Assembly (NCBI GenBank): GCA_943914475.1
Contig: CALUCE010000003.1
Span: 62,001-126,000, forward strand
Reading direction: 5' to 3'
DNA length: 64,000 nt
Origin: an uncultured Anaerococcus sp.
Lineage (GTDB): Bacteria > Bacillota > Clostridia > Tissierellales > Peptoniphilaceae
In this document: one piece after another, positions 34,571-43,409 of the stretch
Position numbering within the stretch: position 1 is the stretch's first letter
Layout of the letters: every line of letters starts with the position of its first letter
The notes under the pieces: model-generated
The model's database searches: none
The model's input: only the letters and a program-made list of their open reading frames with translations
What the model was told of the DNA's origin: nothing
Position numbers and translations under genes: made by a program

Positions 34571-35017
34571 TTATTGGTATTTGTTTTGATTTTCTTCTGA
34601 GTTTTCTTTATTCTTGATTTGATATTCTCTTCTTGTCATAACATCAACTACGTCTACGTTGATAGTTACAACATCAAGACCTGTCATTTCTTTTACATTA
34701 GTTTTTACAGTCTTTTTAATTTCTTCAAAGATTTTTGGTGCATTCTTGCCATATTCTAGGATAATTTGCATAGCAACTTTGGCTTCCTTGCTTCCTAGTT
34801 CTACATCTATACCAGATGTTTTGTCATCAGAAGAATTAAATACATTGGTTACAGAATCAAAGAAGTTACCTTTAATAGCTAGTATTCCATCTACTGAATT
34901 TACAGCAATCTTTGAAATTTTTGCTATTACCTTTTCATCAAACCTAAGCTTACTTACTTCTTGGGTAAGTTTTTCATCATCTGTTACAACATTGTTTTCA
35001 TAATTTGCTTCTGTCAT
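34571..35017 (-). CDS. Asp23/Gls24-family envelope stress protein
   Basis: 148 residues with the Asp23 domain (DUF322): FDEKVIAKISKIAVNSVDGILAIKG (about 27-51), GIDVELGSKEAKVAMQIILEYGKNAPKIFEEIKKTVKTNVKEMTGLDVVTINVDVVDV. Asp23 is anchored at the membrane by AmaP and relates to cell-wall stress and alkaline pH in staphylococci. It is the last of a three-gene group amaP-DUF2273-asp23, 23 bases after the DUF2273 gene. The 86-base gap downstream contains an AGAGGATA/TATCCTCT dyad but no clear T-tract. Confidence 0.9.
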   Translation of the reverse strand: MTEANYENNVVTDDEKLTQEVSKLRFDEKVIAKISKIAVNSVDGILAIKGNFFDSVTNVFNSSDDKTSGIDVELGSKEAKVAMQIILEYGKNAPKIFEEIKKTVKTNVKEMTGLDVVTINVDVVDVMTRREYQIKNKENSEENQNKYQ

Positions 35018-35040
35018 TTCTTGCTCCTTTCAAATCTTTC

Positions 35041-35373
35041 TTATTTCAAACGTTTAGCCATATTTCTAATGAAGATAAGGAAATTTCTATCCCTATCATA
35101 CCAAGCGCCTACACCATAACCTATAAGCATTACTACCCAAATTCCTAAGGTTCTAAAGAAACCAAAGTCAAATAGACATGCTATAGTTAGGAAAGCTAGT
35201 AGAAGTCCTAAGATCTTGTTCTTATTTTTTCTTTTGAATTCTTTGTTTTCAAGTTCTCTTCTTTCTTCCATTTCTAGCTTTTTCATTTCTACATCATAGG
35301 CGGTTGTTTCTTTTTTTTCTGCATTAACATTACTTTCATCTGTATTAACATTATTTACATTTTGCTTTTCCAT
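35041..35373 (-). CDS. DUF2273-type small membrane protein
   Basis: 110 residues. An Asn/Glu/Lys-rich cytoplasmic part (1-55) precedes two closely spaced hydrophobic helices (about 57-72 and 77-94) ending GAWYDRDRNFLIFIRNMAKRLK, typical of DUF2273 proteins found between amaP and asp23. The N-terminal charged extension is longer than usual. I start at the ATG at 35373, since GGTGG lies 5 bases before it; the GTG three codons earlier overlaps that site. Confidence 0.82.
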   Translation of the reverse strand: MEKQNVNNVNTDESNVNAEKKETTAYDVEMKKLEMEERRELENKEFKRKNKNKILGLLLAFLTIACLFDFGFFRTLGIWVVMLIGYGVGAWYDRDRNFLIFIRNMAKRLK

Positions 35374-35382
35374 ACTTACCAC

Positions 35383-35922
35383 CTATCTTAGTTCTCTAGC
35401 GTGGGATGTTTGGGCCTTGTTTAGTTGAAGATTTACATTTACATCTTCTATACCAATAAGACCTGTTAGTCCATCTTCCACTTCCTTTTGAACTGCCGAT
35501 CCAAGAACTTTAAAGTCTTGTTCTCCAAAAACATCGCAGTTTAAATCTACTTGAACTTTTTCTCCGTTTACTATCACTACGTCAACATCGTCAAGCCTAG
35601 CATGAGGAAATTTGTTGACACTTGATTCAACAAGTGATTCTAGTGAATGTCTTGTTATATAAACATCCCCAGAGTTTGATTCAATTAGATACTCTCTGTC
35701 TTCTTTGTTGTGAATAATTATGTCTGCTAATAATATTAGGGCAAAGATTAAAAATATTACAGCAAAAACTATAACTCCATACCTGTAGTTTGCGTTTTCA
35801 AGTTTAGAAAAAATATCGGTTCTCGTTTGGCTATCAACTAAGGCGATAGCAAGTAAGGATCCTCCTAGTAAAATTAAAAGTATAGTCATAAGTGACCAAA
35901 TAAATTTTTTAAAGCTTCCCAT
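35383..35922 (-). CDS. amaP: Alkaline shock response membrane anchor AmaP
   Basis: 179 residues. Two N-terminal transmembrane helices (about 9-28 and 48-69) form a hairpin, followed by a cytoplasmic Asp23-like domain with GDVYITRHSLESLVESSVNKFPHARLDDVDV and a C-terminal LIGIEDVNVNLQL strand. AmaP tethers Asp23 to the membrane. It is the first gene of the three-gene stress group. Confidence 0.88.
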   Translation of the reverse strand: MGSFKKFIWSLMTILLILLGGSLLAIALVDSQTRTDIFSKLENANYRYGVIVFAVIFLIFALILLADIIIHNKEDREYLIESNSGDVYITRHSLESLVESSVNKFPHARLDDVDVVIVNGEKVQVDLNCDVFGEQDFKVLGSAVQKEVEDGLTGLIGIEDVNVNLQLNKAQTSHARELR

Positions 35923-35972
35923 AGTATCCTCCTTAGCTGTATATTTACCCGGAGATTGAGATTTGAAACAAA

Positions 35973-37901
35973 CTAGTCTTCTTCAAGTGTCATAGAAAGC
36001 TCAAGCCATGAGTCCGAAAGCTCTTGTTTCTCATCTTCCAATGATTTTATTTTATCGAAAGTTTCTTTTACCTTGTCTTGATCTTTGTAGAAATCTTCCT
36101 CCACTGTAAGCATGGTAAGGTCGTGGATTTCCTTGTCGACTTCTCCAATTCTCTTTTCAATATCAGAAATCTGATTTTTAATCTTTCTTCTTTCTCTTTG
36201 GGCTAGTCTTTGTTTTTTCTGTTCTTTTTTTATTTTGGTTTGGGTTACTTTTGGAAGTATTTCATCAACTTCATTCATTTCCTTGAGTTTTTCTACATAG
36301 TAGTCGTAGTTACCCAGGTATTCATCTACCCCATCATCCTTCATATCAAGGATTTTGACTGCTATTTTATTTAAAAAATACCTATCGTGGGAAATGATTA
36401 AGGTCGATCCTTCATAGTCAAGGATAGCATCTTCCAAAATTTCCTTGGAATCTATATCAAGATGGTTGGTTGGCTCGTCCATAAGGATAAAGTTACAGTC
36501 TGAAAGCATAAGCTTTAGTAGGGATATCCTTGATCTTTCTCCACCAGATAGCTCTGATATTTCCCTATGGACATCATCTTCATAGAACATAAACTTGGCC
36601 AAATAAGATCTTATTTCAAAGTTTGTCATCATAGGATATTCCTGCCAGATTTCGTCTATTATGGTATTTGAGGTATCCAAGGACTTTTGCTCTTGGTCAA
36701 AATAGCCTATATTTACAGAAGAACCAAGCCTTACTGAGCCCTCGTCCGCCTTTAAATCTCCCCTGATTATCCTAAAGAGTGTAGTCTTTCCTACTCCATT
36801 TTCTCCAATAATGGCAGTTCTATCGCTTTTGTATTGGTTAAAAGAAATGTTTTTGAAAATTTCTTTACCGTCAAAGGATTTTTTTAGGTCTTTGACGGTA
36901 AGCACATCTTCTCCTGATTGGATCCTTGGAGTGAATTTTAGGTTCATAGAATCCAAATCTTCAAAGGGCTTTTCTATCCTTTCCATCTTGTCAAGAAGCT
37001 TTTGCCTAGATCTTGATTGGGATATGCCTCTTTTCCTTAAAGAGCCTCCTTGGTTTTTGAGCCTTTCTATAATCTCTTCTTGTCTTTTTATTTCTTTTTG
37101 TTGGCTCTTGTACATATGTTTTTGTATCTTCAAGTCTTTTTTTCTTTGGGTCATAAACTCAGTGTAGTTTCCCTTGTAGGTTTTTAGGCTGTGGTTTTCT
37201 AGCAAAAAGACCTTATTTATGGTTGCATCCAAAAAATACCTATCGTGGGAAATAATCAAAACTGAGCCATTGAAATTTTTCACAAAGTTTTCCAAGAAGT
37301 TTATAGCCTTTATGTCAAGGTGGTTAGTTGGCTCATCCAAAAGGATTAGGTCAGGCTTTTGTAGAAGTAAACAGGCAAGTTCCACCCTGGCCTTTTGCCC
37401 TCCTGATAAAACAGATACTTCCTTGTCAAAGTCTTCTGGCTCAAAGCCCATACCAACTAGGGTTCCTGTTATCTCTGACTTGTAGGAATAACCATTCCTA
37501 TCTTCAAAGTCTTGGTGCTTTTGGGCATATACTTCCATTACCCTAGCAAGTTCGTCTTGTGAAAGGCTTGGATCAGACATCTTTTCAGTTAGGCTTAAAA
37601 TTTCTTTTTCCAAGTTTATAAGCTCGTCAAAAACAGCCAGACAATACTCATAAATAGTTTTGTGGCTGTCAAGGTTTAGTTGTTGTTTTAAGTATCCAAC
37701 ATTGACATCATTTGGTATATAAATTTCTCCCCTGTCCTTACTATCTCTGCCAGTTATTACATTAAAAAGGGTAGTCTTACCGGAACCATTGTTTCCGACA
37801 AGCCCTACCTTTTCTCCTTTTTCTATTTTGAAACTTACATTATCAAAAATTTCTTTTGTTGGATAAGATTTTTTTAAGTTAGATGCCGAAATTACTACCA
37901 T
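35973..37901 (-). CDS. ABC-F family ATPase (translation factor/ribosome-associated)
   Basis: 642 residues with two ABC domains and no membrane segment. Domain 1 has Walker A GNNGSGKTT (about 37-45), signature VLSGGQKARV and Walker B LILLDEPTNHLD. Domain 2 has GENGVGKTT, ELSGGERSRI and FILMDEPTNHLD. The linker (about 240-310) is rich in Lys/Arg/Glu like the P-site tRNA interaction motif, and a C-terminal coiled coil (about 545-640) follows. The neighbourhood (directly after rex) is that of YdiF in Bacillus. It may resolve stalled ribosomes; resistance to antibiotics cannot be inferred. Confidence 0.93.
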   Translation of the reverse strand: MVVISASNLKKSYPTKEIFDNVSFKIEKGEKVGLVGNNGSGKTTLFNVITGRDSKDRGEIYIPNDVNVGYLKQQLNLDSHKTIYEYCLAVFDELINLEKEILSLTEKMSDPSLSQDELARVMEVYAQKHQDFEDRNGYSYKSEITGTLVGMGFEPEDFDKEVSVLSGGQKARVELACLLLQKPDLILLDEPTNHLDIKAINFLENFVKNFNGSVLIISHDRYFLDATINKVFLLENHSLKTYKGNYTEFMTQRKKDLKIQKHMYKSQQKEIKRQEEIIERLKNQGGSLRKRGISQSRSRQKLLDKMERIEKPFEDLDSMNLKFTPRIQSGEDVLTVKDLKKSFDGKEIFKNISFNQYKSDRTAIIGENGVGKTTLFRIIRGDLKADEGSVRLGSSVNIGYFDQEQKSLDTSNTIIDEIWQEYPMMTNFEIRSYLAKFMFYEDDVHREISELSGGERSRISLLKLMLSDCNFILMDEPTNHLDIDSKEILEDAILDYEGSTLIISHDRYFLNKIAVKILDMKDDGVDEYLGNYDYYVEKLKEMNEVDEILPKVTQTKIKKEQKKQRLAQRERRKIKNQISDIEKRIGEVDKEIHDLTMLTVEEDFYKDQDKVKETFDKIKSLEDEKQELSDSWLELSMTLEED

Positions 37902-37907
37902 AACATA

Positions 37908-38555
37908 TTAGAAATTAAAATCTTGTGGTGAATTTATAAAATATGTAAGGGTGAACAGGGATTCATCCAAGTGTACGTTTTCAATAACTACATCATTTGT
38001 TACCTTTAAATCCACTGGAGCAAAATTCCAAATTCCTTTTATACCTCCATCACATAAAACATCACATACTTTTTGGGCAGCATCTCTAGGTATGGTTATA
38101 ATTCCTATGTCAATTTTATTTTCTTTTAAATAGTCTCCCAGGGTGTTTATATCTCTAATTTCAACATCGTGGTCTTCTACCCTAGTTGCTGCATCCAAAT
38201 TCTTATCAAAAACAGCTACTATGTCATAGCCTAGTTCAGAAAAGCCCTTGTACTTGTATAAAGCATGGCCAATATTACCATAGCCTATAAGGACCATCTT
38301 GTAGTCTTTATCTACTCCTATGATTTTTGATAATTCTTCAATCAATTCTTTTACATTGTAACCATATCCTTGTTGGCCAAAGCAACCATAGTGGTTTAAA
38401 TCTTGCCTTATTTGGCTGGCTGTAAGGCCGGTTATTTGAGACAATTCTTTTGAAGATACCCTAACTATCCCCTTCTCATTGATAGCTTCTAGGTACCTGT
38501 AGTACTTTGGTAACCTTTTTATTACAGATAAGGATACACTGCTTTCTTTTTTCAT
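37908..38555 (-). CDS. rex: Redox-sensing transcriptional repressor Rex
   Basis: A 215-residue NADH/NAD+ sensor. The N-terminal winged helix (about 1-75, with VSSKELSQITGLTASQIRQDL) is followed by a Rossmann domain with VLIGYGNIGHALY (about 84-96) and a C-terminal swapped helix. In anaerobes Rex represses fermentation and electron-transfer genes when NADH is low. It lies 6 bases before the ABC-F gene and 11 after the hypothetical membrane protein. Candidate Rex-like sites in this window are listed separately. Confidence 0.95.
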   Translation of the reverse strand: MKKESSVSLSVIKRLPKYYRYLEAINEKGIVRVSSKELSQITGLTASQIRQDLNHYGCFGQQGYGYNVKELIEELSKIIGVDKDYKMVLIGYGNIGHALYKYKGFSELGYDIVAVFDKNLDAATRVEDHDVEIRDINTLGDYLKENKIDIGIITIPRDAAQKVCDVLCDGGIKGIWNFAPVDLKVTNDVVIENVHLDESLFTLTYFINSPQDFNF

Positions 38556-38566
38556 ATTCCTCCCCC

Positions 38567-39079
38567 TTATTTTTTGTCATTATCTATAAGAAATACTTGA
38601 TCACTAGTATTTTCCTCTACATCTAAAGTTTTCTCTTCTCCACCATCGTCATTATCGTCTGTGTCTTTTTTAAGCTTTAATAGGTTTATTAGGTGGAGAA
38701 TATATACAGCAAAAAGGGCTGTATAGAAAACTACTTGACCATTGGCTATAAAAAATCTATTTGATACACTTAGGCTTCTTGGTAAAAAATAAAAATAATT
38801 TGCTCCCATAATTAGTCCGTGATAGGTCAAGGAAACAAAGCCTAGTGCAGAAACTATAGCTGTAAAAATTGAAAATCCTCTGGATGATTTTTGAAACATA
38901 ATATATAGGCTATAAATTAGCATCAATATCCAGGCAAGGATAAAGCATATATTCCAAATCTCTGGAATGATAGGGCTTTGGCCACCACTGGTAACATTGA
39001 TAAAACCAGTGATGACAAAAACTACCATTATAAGGATGGTCAATATTAAGCTTAAAGATTTTTCAAATCTTCTACTCAT
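38567..39079 (-). CDS. Hypothetical four-helix membrane protein
   Basis: 170 residues with four hydrophobic helices (about 8-28, 42-62, 70-92 and 112-135) and an acidic C-terminal tail full of Asp and Glu. No family recognised. It sits between typA (11-base gap) and rex (11-base gap) in one transcript direction, so it is probably co-expressed with them. The arrangement of helices and tail suggests a small integral membrane protein with a cytoplasmic tail, function unknown. Confidence 0.7.
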   Translation of the reverse strand: MSRRFEKSLSLILTILIMVVFVITGFINVTSGGQSPIIPEIWNICFILAWILMLIYSLYIMFQKSSRGFSIFTAIVSALGFVSLTYHGLIMGANYFYFLPRSLSVSNRFFIANGQVVFYTALFAVYILHLINLLKLKKDTDDNDDGGEEKTLDVEENTSDQVFLIDNDKK

Positions 39080-39089
39080 ATCTTCTCCT

Positions 39090-40913
39090 TTAAGAATTCT
39101 TTTTTGACTTATATCTTAAATTGTTATCAAGGATTTTCTTTCTTATCCTTAAAGAACTTGGTGTGATTTCTATAAGCTCATCTTCTTCTACAAATTCCAT
39201 CATTTGTTCTATGGACATTTGAACAGCTGGTGTCAATACCAAGGCTTCATCTGCAGCTGACGACCTAACGTTGGTTTGCTTTTTCTTCTTGCAGACATTT
39301 ACATCTATATCAAGTCCCTTGGCATTTGATCCAACGACTTGTCCTTCATAAACTTCATCTTGAGGTTTTACAAAAAGTTGTCCCCTAGATTGGGCTGCAT
39401 GAAGTCCGTAGGTTGTAGCTACTCCTGTTTCAAAAGAAATTAAAGATCCTGCTTGCCTGTGAGGTATATCTCCCTTGTAGGCTTCATAGTCTAAAAACTC
39501 TGAATTTAGGATTCCTGTTCCCTTGGTATCAGTCAAGAAGTCTTGCCTATAACCAATAAGTCCTCTAGCAGGAATTTTAAAAATAAGTCTTGTGTAGCCT
39601 GAAGATGATGGACTCATATCTACAAGCTCACCCTTACGTCTACCAAGTTTTTCTATAACAGAACCTGTATAAGCTTGGTCTACATCAATAGTTGCAAGCT
39701 CTATTGGTTCTAAAGTTTTTCCTTTTTCATCTTTTTTAAACATTACTTGAGGTTTTGAAACTTGGAATTCATAGCCTTCACGTCTTAAATTTTCTATCAA
39801 AACTGAAAGGTGAAGCTCTCCTCTACCAGAAACTTTAAAGCTTTCTGTAGTATCTGTATCTTCTACTCTTAAGGAAACGTCTGTTTCTTTCTCCTTATAA
39901 AGCCTATCTCTAATGTGTCTAGAAGTTACATATTCACCTTCACGACCTGCAAATGGTGAGTCATTTACAGAAAAGGTCATGGATAGGGTTGGTTCTGATA
40001 TCTTGGTAAATTCTATGGGCCCCTTGTCTTCTTCTGTACAAATGGTATCTCCTATATAGATATCTTCCATACCTGAAAGAGCTACTATAGAACCGTAGGA
40101 TGCTTCTTCTACCTCAACCCTGTTTAATCCTTCAAACTCATATATAGTTACGATTTTTGATTTTACAAGCTTATCAGGATCGTTGTAGTTAACTATAAGG
40201 CATTGGTCATTTTTTTTAATCTTGCCGCTTTCTACCTTACCTATAGCTATTCTTCCCAAATATTCATTAAAGTCTGTAGTAGAAACTAAGACCTTAAATG
40301 GTTCATCTGCTTGGCCTTCATAGGCAGGTACATAGTCTATAATAGTATCTAAAAGATCTGTCATGTCTGACTTCTTTTGATCAAATTCTATGCTTGCCCA
40401 ACCTTCCTTGGCTGAAGCATATATAAATGGAGAATCAAGATATGACTCATCTGCTTCTAGAGAAATAAATAAGTCTATAACTTCATCTTCTACTTCTTTA
40501 ACTCTTTGGTCAGGTCTGTCTACCTTATTTATACAAATAATAGCAGGAAGTCCCATTTCTATGGCCTTTCTTAAAACAAACTTTGTTTGTGGCATTGGTC
40601 CTTCGTGACTATCTACAACAAGAACTACGGATTCTGCCATATTTAAAACTCTCTCCACTTCTCCACCAAAGTCGGCGTGGCCTGGAGTGTCGATTATGTT
40701 TATCTTGGTATCTTTATAGTTTATAGCTGTGTTTTTAGAAAGGATGGTGATTCCTCTTTCTTTTTCAATAGAATCAGAATCCATTACTCTATCATCAACT
40801 TTTTGATTTTCTCTAAATATTCCTGATGTTTTTAAAAGTCCATCTACTAATGTAGTCTTGCCGTGGTCAACGTGGGCAATTATGGCTACATTTCTAACAT
40901 CTTCTCTTTTCAT
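39090..40913 (-). CDS. typA: Ribosome-associated GTPase TypA/BipA
   Basis: A 607-residue translational GTPase related to EF-G, needed for ribosome assembly and stress growth. G motifs: AHVDHGKTTL (G1, about 13-22), RGITI (G2), DTPGHADFGGEVER (G3) and NKVDRP (G4), followed by domain II, the EF-G-like domains and the BipA-specific C-terminus. Length is typical. A sequence with the TGTGAATTGTTTATCA motif lies about 55-70 bases upstream. Confidence 0.96.
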   Translation of the reverse strand: MKREDVRNVAIIAHVDHGKTTLVDGLLKTSGIFRENQKVDDRVMDSDSIEKERGITILSKNTAINYKDTKINIIDTPGHADFGGEVERVLNMAESVVLVVDSHEGPMPQTKFVLRKAIEMGLPAIICINKVDRPDQRVKEVEDEVIDLFISLEADESYLDSPFIYASAKEGWASIEFDQKKSDMTDLLDTIIDYVPAYEGQADEPFKVLVSTTDFNEYLGRIAIGKVESGKIKKNDQCLIVNYNDPDKLVKSKIVTIYEFEGLNRVEVEEASYGSIVALSGMEDIYIGDTICTEEDKGPIEFTKISEPTLSMTFSVNDSPFAGREGEYVTSRHIRDRLYKEKETDVSLRVEDTDTTESFKVSGRGELHLSVLIENLRREGYEFQVSKPQVMFKKDEKGKTLEPIELATIDVDQAYTGSVIEKLGRRKGELVDMSPSSSGYTRLIFKIPARGLIGYRQDFLTDTKGTGILNSEFLDYEAYKGDIPHRQAGSLISFETGVATTYGLHAAQSRGQLFVKPQDEVYEGQVVGSNAKGLDIDVNVCKKKKQTNVRSSAADEALVLTPAVQMSIEQMMEFVEEDELIEITPSSLRIRKKILDNNLRYKSKKNS

Positions 40914-40966
40914 CTACGTTTTCATCCTCTTTCTATATAACAATTTCTATCAATTTATTATAACAT

Positions 40967-40984
40967 ATGTGAATTGTTTATCAA
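40967..40984. promoter_or_regulatory. Rex-like candidate operator upstream of typA
   Basis: ATGTGAATTGTTTATCAA resembles the Rex box form TTGTGAA-N4-TTCACAA with mismatches in the right half. Its core TGTGAATTGTTTATCA recurs exactly at 10708-10723. Rex is encoded 2.4 kb downstream in the same direction, so autoregulation is conceivable. The assignment rests on similarity and recurrence only. Confidence 0.35.
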
Positions 40985-40999
40985 AACAAAAACAATGCA

Positions 41000-41039
41000 A
41001 AAATAAAAAAATACCCGATATTTTTACATATCAAGTATT
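41000..41039 (-). terminator. Terminator of the anti-sigma-type kinase gene
   Basis: AATACCCGATAT (41010-41021) pairs with ATATCAAGTATT (41028-41039) with two G-T pairs; on the minus strand a T-rich tract follows. It overlaps the stop codon of the gene. Confidence 0.8.
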
Positions 41040-41435
41040 GTATGTAACCTTGAGGTCTTGGTCTTTTAATAGGATAGCCGCTATTATATTGTCTCTGATT
41101 AAAACCCCATCCGACAGGCTATAAACAAGTTTTATACCTCGGCCATGGTCAGCAAGCGAGTCTTTCTGATAAACATAGTCAATTCCTTTGCCTTCATCCT
41201 TAATTTTAATCACGCAAAAATCACTATCCGAAATTACGACTGCTTCGATAGTTTTGTCTTCATCGTATTTATTGCCATGCTTGTAAGAATTGGCTATAAG
41301 TTCGTCCAAAACAAGCTTAGCCTTAAATAAAAAATCGCTATCCATTTTTTTCTTTTCTAAGGATTCCAGCACACTATTTCTAAAATCTTTTATTAAATTT
41401 AGGTCAGTGGGAATCAATGTTCTGATAATTTCCAT
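41031..41435 (-). CDS. RsbW-like ATP-binding protein (anti-sigma factor-type kinase)
   Basis: 134 residues of the GHKL/HATPase_c_2 fold used by anti-sigma factors such as RsbW and SpoIIAB. The N box is KLVLDELIANSYKHGN (about 41-56) and the G1 box is IKDEGKGID. A later DHGRGIKLVYSLSD completes the ATP lid (G2). There is no sigma factor or anti-anti-sigma gene next to it, so its partner is unknown. I start at the ATG at 41435, with AAGGA in front, rather than the longer frame from 41468. Confidence 0.82.
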   Translation of the reverse strand: MEIIRTLIPTDLNLIKDFRNSVLESLEKKKMDSDFLFKAKLVLDELIANSYKHGNKYDEDKTIEAVVISDSDFCVIKIKDEGKGIDYVYQKDSLADHGRGIKLVYSLSDGVLIRDNIIAAILLKDQDLKVTYNT

Positions 41436-41486
41436 AGTATCCTTCCTTTGCATTAGATATATACCCAAAATTTCTCAAAAACTAAA

Positions 41487-41517
41487 TTGTTTAAATAAGA
41501 CCCATTTGTGGTATACT
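41487..41517 (+). promoter_or_regulatory. Promoter of the rubredoxin gene
   Basis: TTGTTT (41487-41492), a 19-base spacer and TATACT (41512-41517) with an upstream TGG extension (TGGTATACT). The same extended pattern (TGGTATAAT) is seen before the purine permease. Confidence 0.6.
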
Positions 41518-41547
41518 ATTTATATAAACAAATGAAAGGAGAATACT

Positions 41548-41706
41548 ATGAAATTTGTATGCACAGCTTGTGGATATATCTACGATCCAGCAGAAGGCGA
41601 TCCAGACAACGGAGTAGCTGCAGGAACAGAATTTGCTGATCTTCCAGAAGATTGGGTTTGCCCAGTTTGTGGAGTTGGTAAAGATATGTTTGAAGAAGCA
41701 GAATAA
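41548..41706 (+). CDS. Rubredoxin
   Basis: 52 residues: the iron centre cysteines are Cys5, Cys8 (CTACGY) and Cys38, Cys41 (CPVCG), with the conserved DPAEGDPDNGV and LPEDW segments. A small one-electron carrier of anaerobes, passing electrons to reductases that remove oxygen or peroxide, or to other oxidoreductases. GAAAGGAG precedes the ATG by about 6 bases. It is a single-gene unit with promoter and terminator. None of its usual partners (rubrerythrin, flavodiiron protein) is in the window. Confidence 0.97.
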   Translation: MKFVCTACGYIYDPAEGDPDNGVAAGTEFADLPEDWVCPVCGVGKDMFEEAE

Positions 41707-41717
41707 TTAGATATTAA

Positions 41718-41752
41718 AAAGGTTGTTGTAGATTAGCTACAGCAGCCTTTTC
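41718..41752 (+). terminator. Terminator of the rubredoxin gene
   Basis: AAAGGTTGTTGTAG pairs with CTACAGCAGCCTTT (two G-T pairs) around ATTAG and is followed by T-rich sequence. Confidence 0.85.
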
Positions 41753-41817
41753 TTATATTATCAAAAAGTGCATATATTTCCATATTTGCATATGCTTCTG
41801 CATATGTATGTAAGCTT

Positions 41818-42432
41818 ATGAGACGTTTTTCCAGATTCTTAAAAAGAAATAGAAATAAATTTAAATACATACTTACCCTTATATCTTTTGTATTCTTTGC
41901 TTTTGTTTTATATAAATTATATAAAATGGGAATTTTAACTGACGAAAAAGCCCTATCAGAATTTTTGGGTGATTGGTCTTTTTTGGCACCCCTTGCCTTT
42001 ATCTTGCTAAGGGTAGTGGTATCCTTTATACCATTTTTGCCAAATATGATCTTTATAGTGGTGGGCTTCGCCATGTTTGGAGGCCTAAGAGGTGCCATCT
42101 ATAACTACATAGCCTCATCCTTGGCAGCTTTTGCCAACTTTTTTATGGTAAAAATATTTGGTTCCAGAGTCCTAACTGGTACCTTCTCTGAAGATAAGGT
42201 AAAAAAATACAAGAAGCAAATCAACCAAAGCCAAAAAAAGTTTAACAGGTTTTTATTTATAGTAAACTCTGTTCCCTTGGCACCTAGTAACTTCTTTGGT
42301 ATGATTGCAGCCCTTACTTCAATTACTACTAAAAAATATGTAGAAATAATTCTAGCTTCAAAAATCCCTGAGACTTTGGCCATAGGCATAATTCTCAAAT
42401 ACTTTAGGGACCTTCTTGGAGCTTTCCTATAA
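41818..42432 (+). CDS. TVP38/TMEM64 (VTT-domain) membrane protein
   Basis: 204 residues, about five hydrophobic helices, with the VTT-domain core RVVVSFIPFLPNMIFIVVGFAMFGGLRGAIYNYIASSLAAFANFFMVKIFGSRVL (about 66-117) and the late SVPLAPSNFFGMIAALTSI segment. The superfamily includes DedA and yeast Tvp38; roles in lipid scrambling and envelope physiology are proposed. No Shine-Dalgarno is visible before the ATG at 41818. The upstream region holds three GCATAT copies and no usable in-frame alternative start; the next in-frame Met would delete the first helix. Confidence 0.8.
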   Translation: MRRFSRFLKRNRNKFKYILTLISFVFFAFVLYKLYKMGILTDEKALSEFLGDWSFLAPLAFILLRVVVSFIPFLPNMIFIVVGFAMFGGLRGAIYNYIASSLAAFANFFMVKIFGSRVLTGTFSEDKVKKYKKQINQSQKKFNRFLFIVNSVPLAPSNFFGMIAALTSITTKKYVEIILASKIPETLAIGIILKYFRDLLGAFL

Positions 42433-42453
42433 GTTTAGGATTTAAGAACAAGT

Positions 42454-42491
42454 AAAAACTCCTGCCATTCTTTTTTGGCTAGGAGTTTTTT
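42454..42491. terminator. Bidirectional terminator between the TVP38-like and acidic surface protein genes
   Basis: AAAAACTCCTGCC pairs with GGCTAGGAGTTTTT, with T-tracts on either strand. Confidence 0.85.
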
Positions 42492-42496
42492 GATTC

Positions 42497-43327
42497 TTAG
42501 GAATCTTTTTTCGAACTTCCTCTTCCTCTGATAGCTATGGATATGGCGGAAAATATTGCTGCCAAGATAGCTATTAGAATTATAAGTGTTTGTGGCTTTA
42601 TAATATACTTGGTATTATCTGCCTTGTTGTCATCAGATGTATTCGCAAGGTTTAGCCTTAGATTGCTACCCTTATCCTTAAAGGATGTGGTCAAGGTTTC
42701 TTTTGAAGTAAGTCTTTCCAAAGTCCCAGTTTTAGGATTTTCATCACCTATGTATAGTCTTTCTTCTTGGGCTTCTTCATTACTTTTTATGTTGTTAAGC
42801 CTGTTCATCAGCTCATTGGAGCTTTCAGGATTATTTACATTATTATTTTGTACATCTTGACCTTCTGTATTTGAACTTCCATTTTGAACAGATTGATTTG
42901 TGTTTTCTGGAAGCTTATTTTCCTTTTTATCATCTTCTGCCTTGCTAGGATCCTTCTCTTGTTCAGCCTTATCCTTGCCATCTTCTACCTTGTCAGGATT
43001 TCCCTGACTTTGAGGATCAGAAGATTCTGCAGAGCCTTCTGTAGATTCTGGATTTTCAGGCTTTTTGTTTGGATTTTCTTCGACAGGTTTGTTTTCTGTC
43101 TTGTCCTTATCCTTGCCTTCTTCTTCAGGAACCTTTTGTCCTTCTTCAGCGAAGATAGTTTCACCATTAACCTTATCCGCCATCTTGTTGATAGCGTCTT
43201 GATTAATCATAACTGCTGGTTCAGATGGTTTAGCTGGTTTTTCCTTATCGGCAGCATATGAGGTGGTGGAAACGAATACACTGATAGCTAAAATACTAGT
43301 TATTATTAAATTTTTCTTTAGCTTCAT
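42497..43327 (-). CDS. Acidic low-complexity surface protein with C-terminal anchor
   Basis: 276 residues. A Sec signal peptide (MKLKKNLIITSILAISVFVSTTSYA, cut after about 25) is followed by a Glu/Lys/Pro/Asn-rich low-complexity body (about 60-180). A C-terminal hydrophobic helix (about 246-267) is followed by RGRGSSKKDS. No LPXTG motif precedes the helix, so it is probably held by the membrane helix itself, with the low-complexity part outside. A segment GDENPKTGTLERL (about 194-206) resembles a degenerate sortase sequence but is too far from the helix. Function unknown. Confidence 0.72.
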   Translation of the reverse strand: MKLKKNLIITSILAISVFVSTTSYAADKEKPAKPSEPAVMINQDAINKMADKVNGETIFAEEGQKVPEEEGKDKDKTENKPVEENPNKKPENPESTEGSAESSDPQSQGNPDKVEDGKDKAEQEKDPSKAEDDKKENKLPENTNQSVQNGSSNTEGQDVQNNNVNNPESSNELMNRLNNIKSNEEAQEERLYIGDENPKTGTLERLTSKETLTTSFKDKGSNLRLNLANTSDDNKADNTKYIIKPQTLIILIAILAAIFSAISIAIRGRGSSKKDS

Positions 43328-43409
43328 TTCATCACCTCCATATTTTCTTCACATTCTACTACACTTCTATCATACCTTAAATTTCTTCACATTTCAATCA
43401 CAATTGGTC

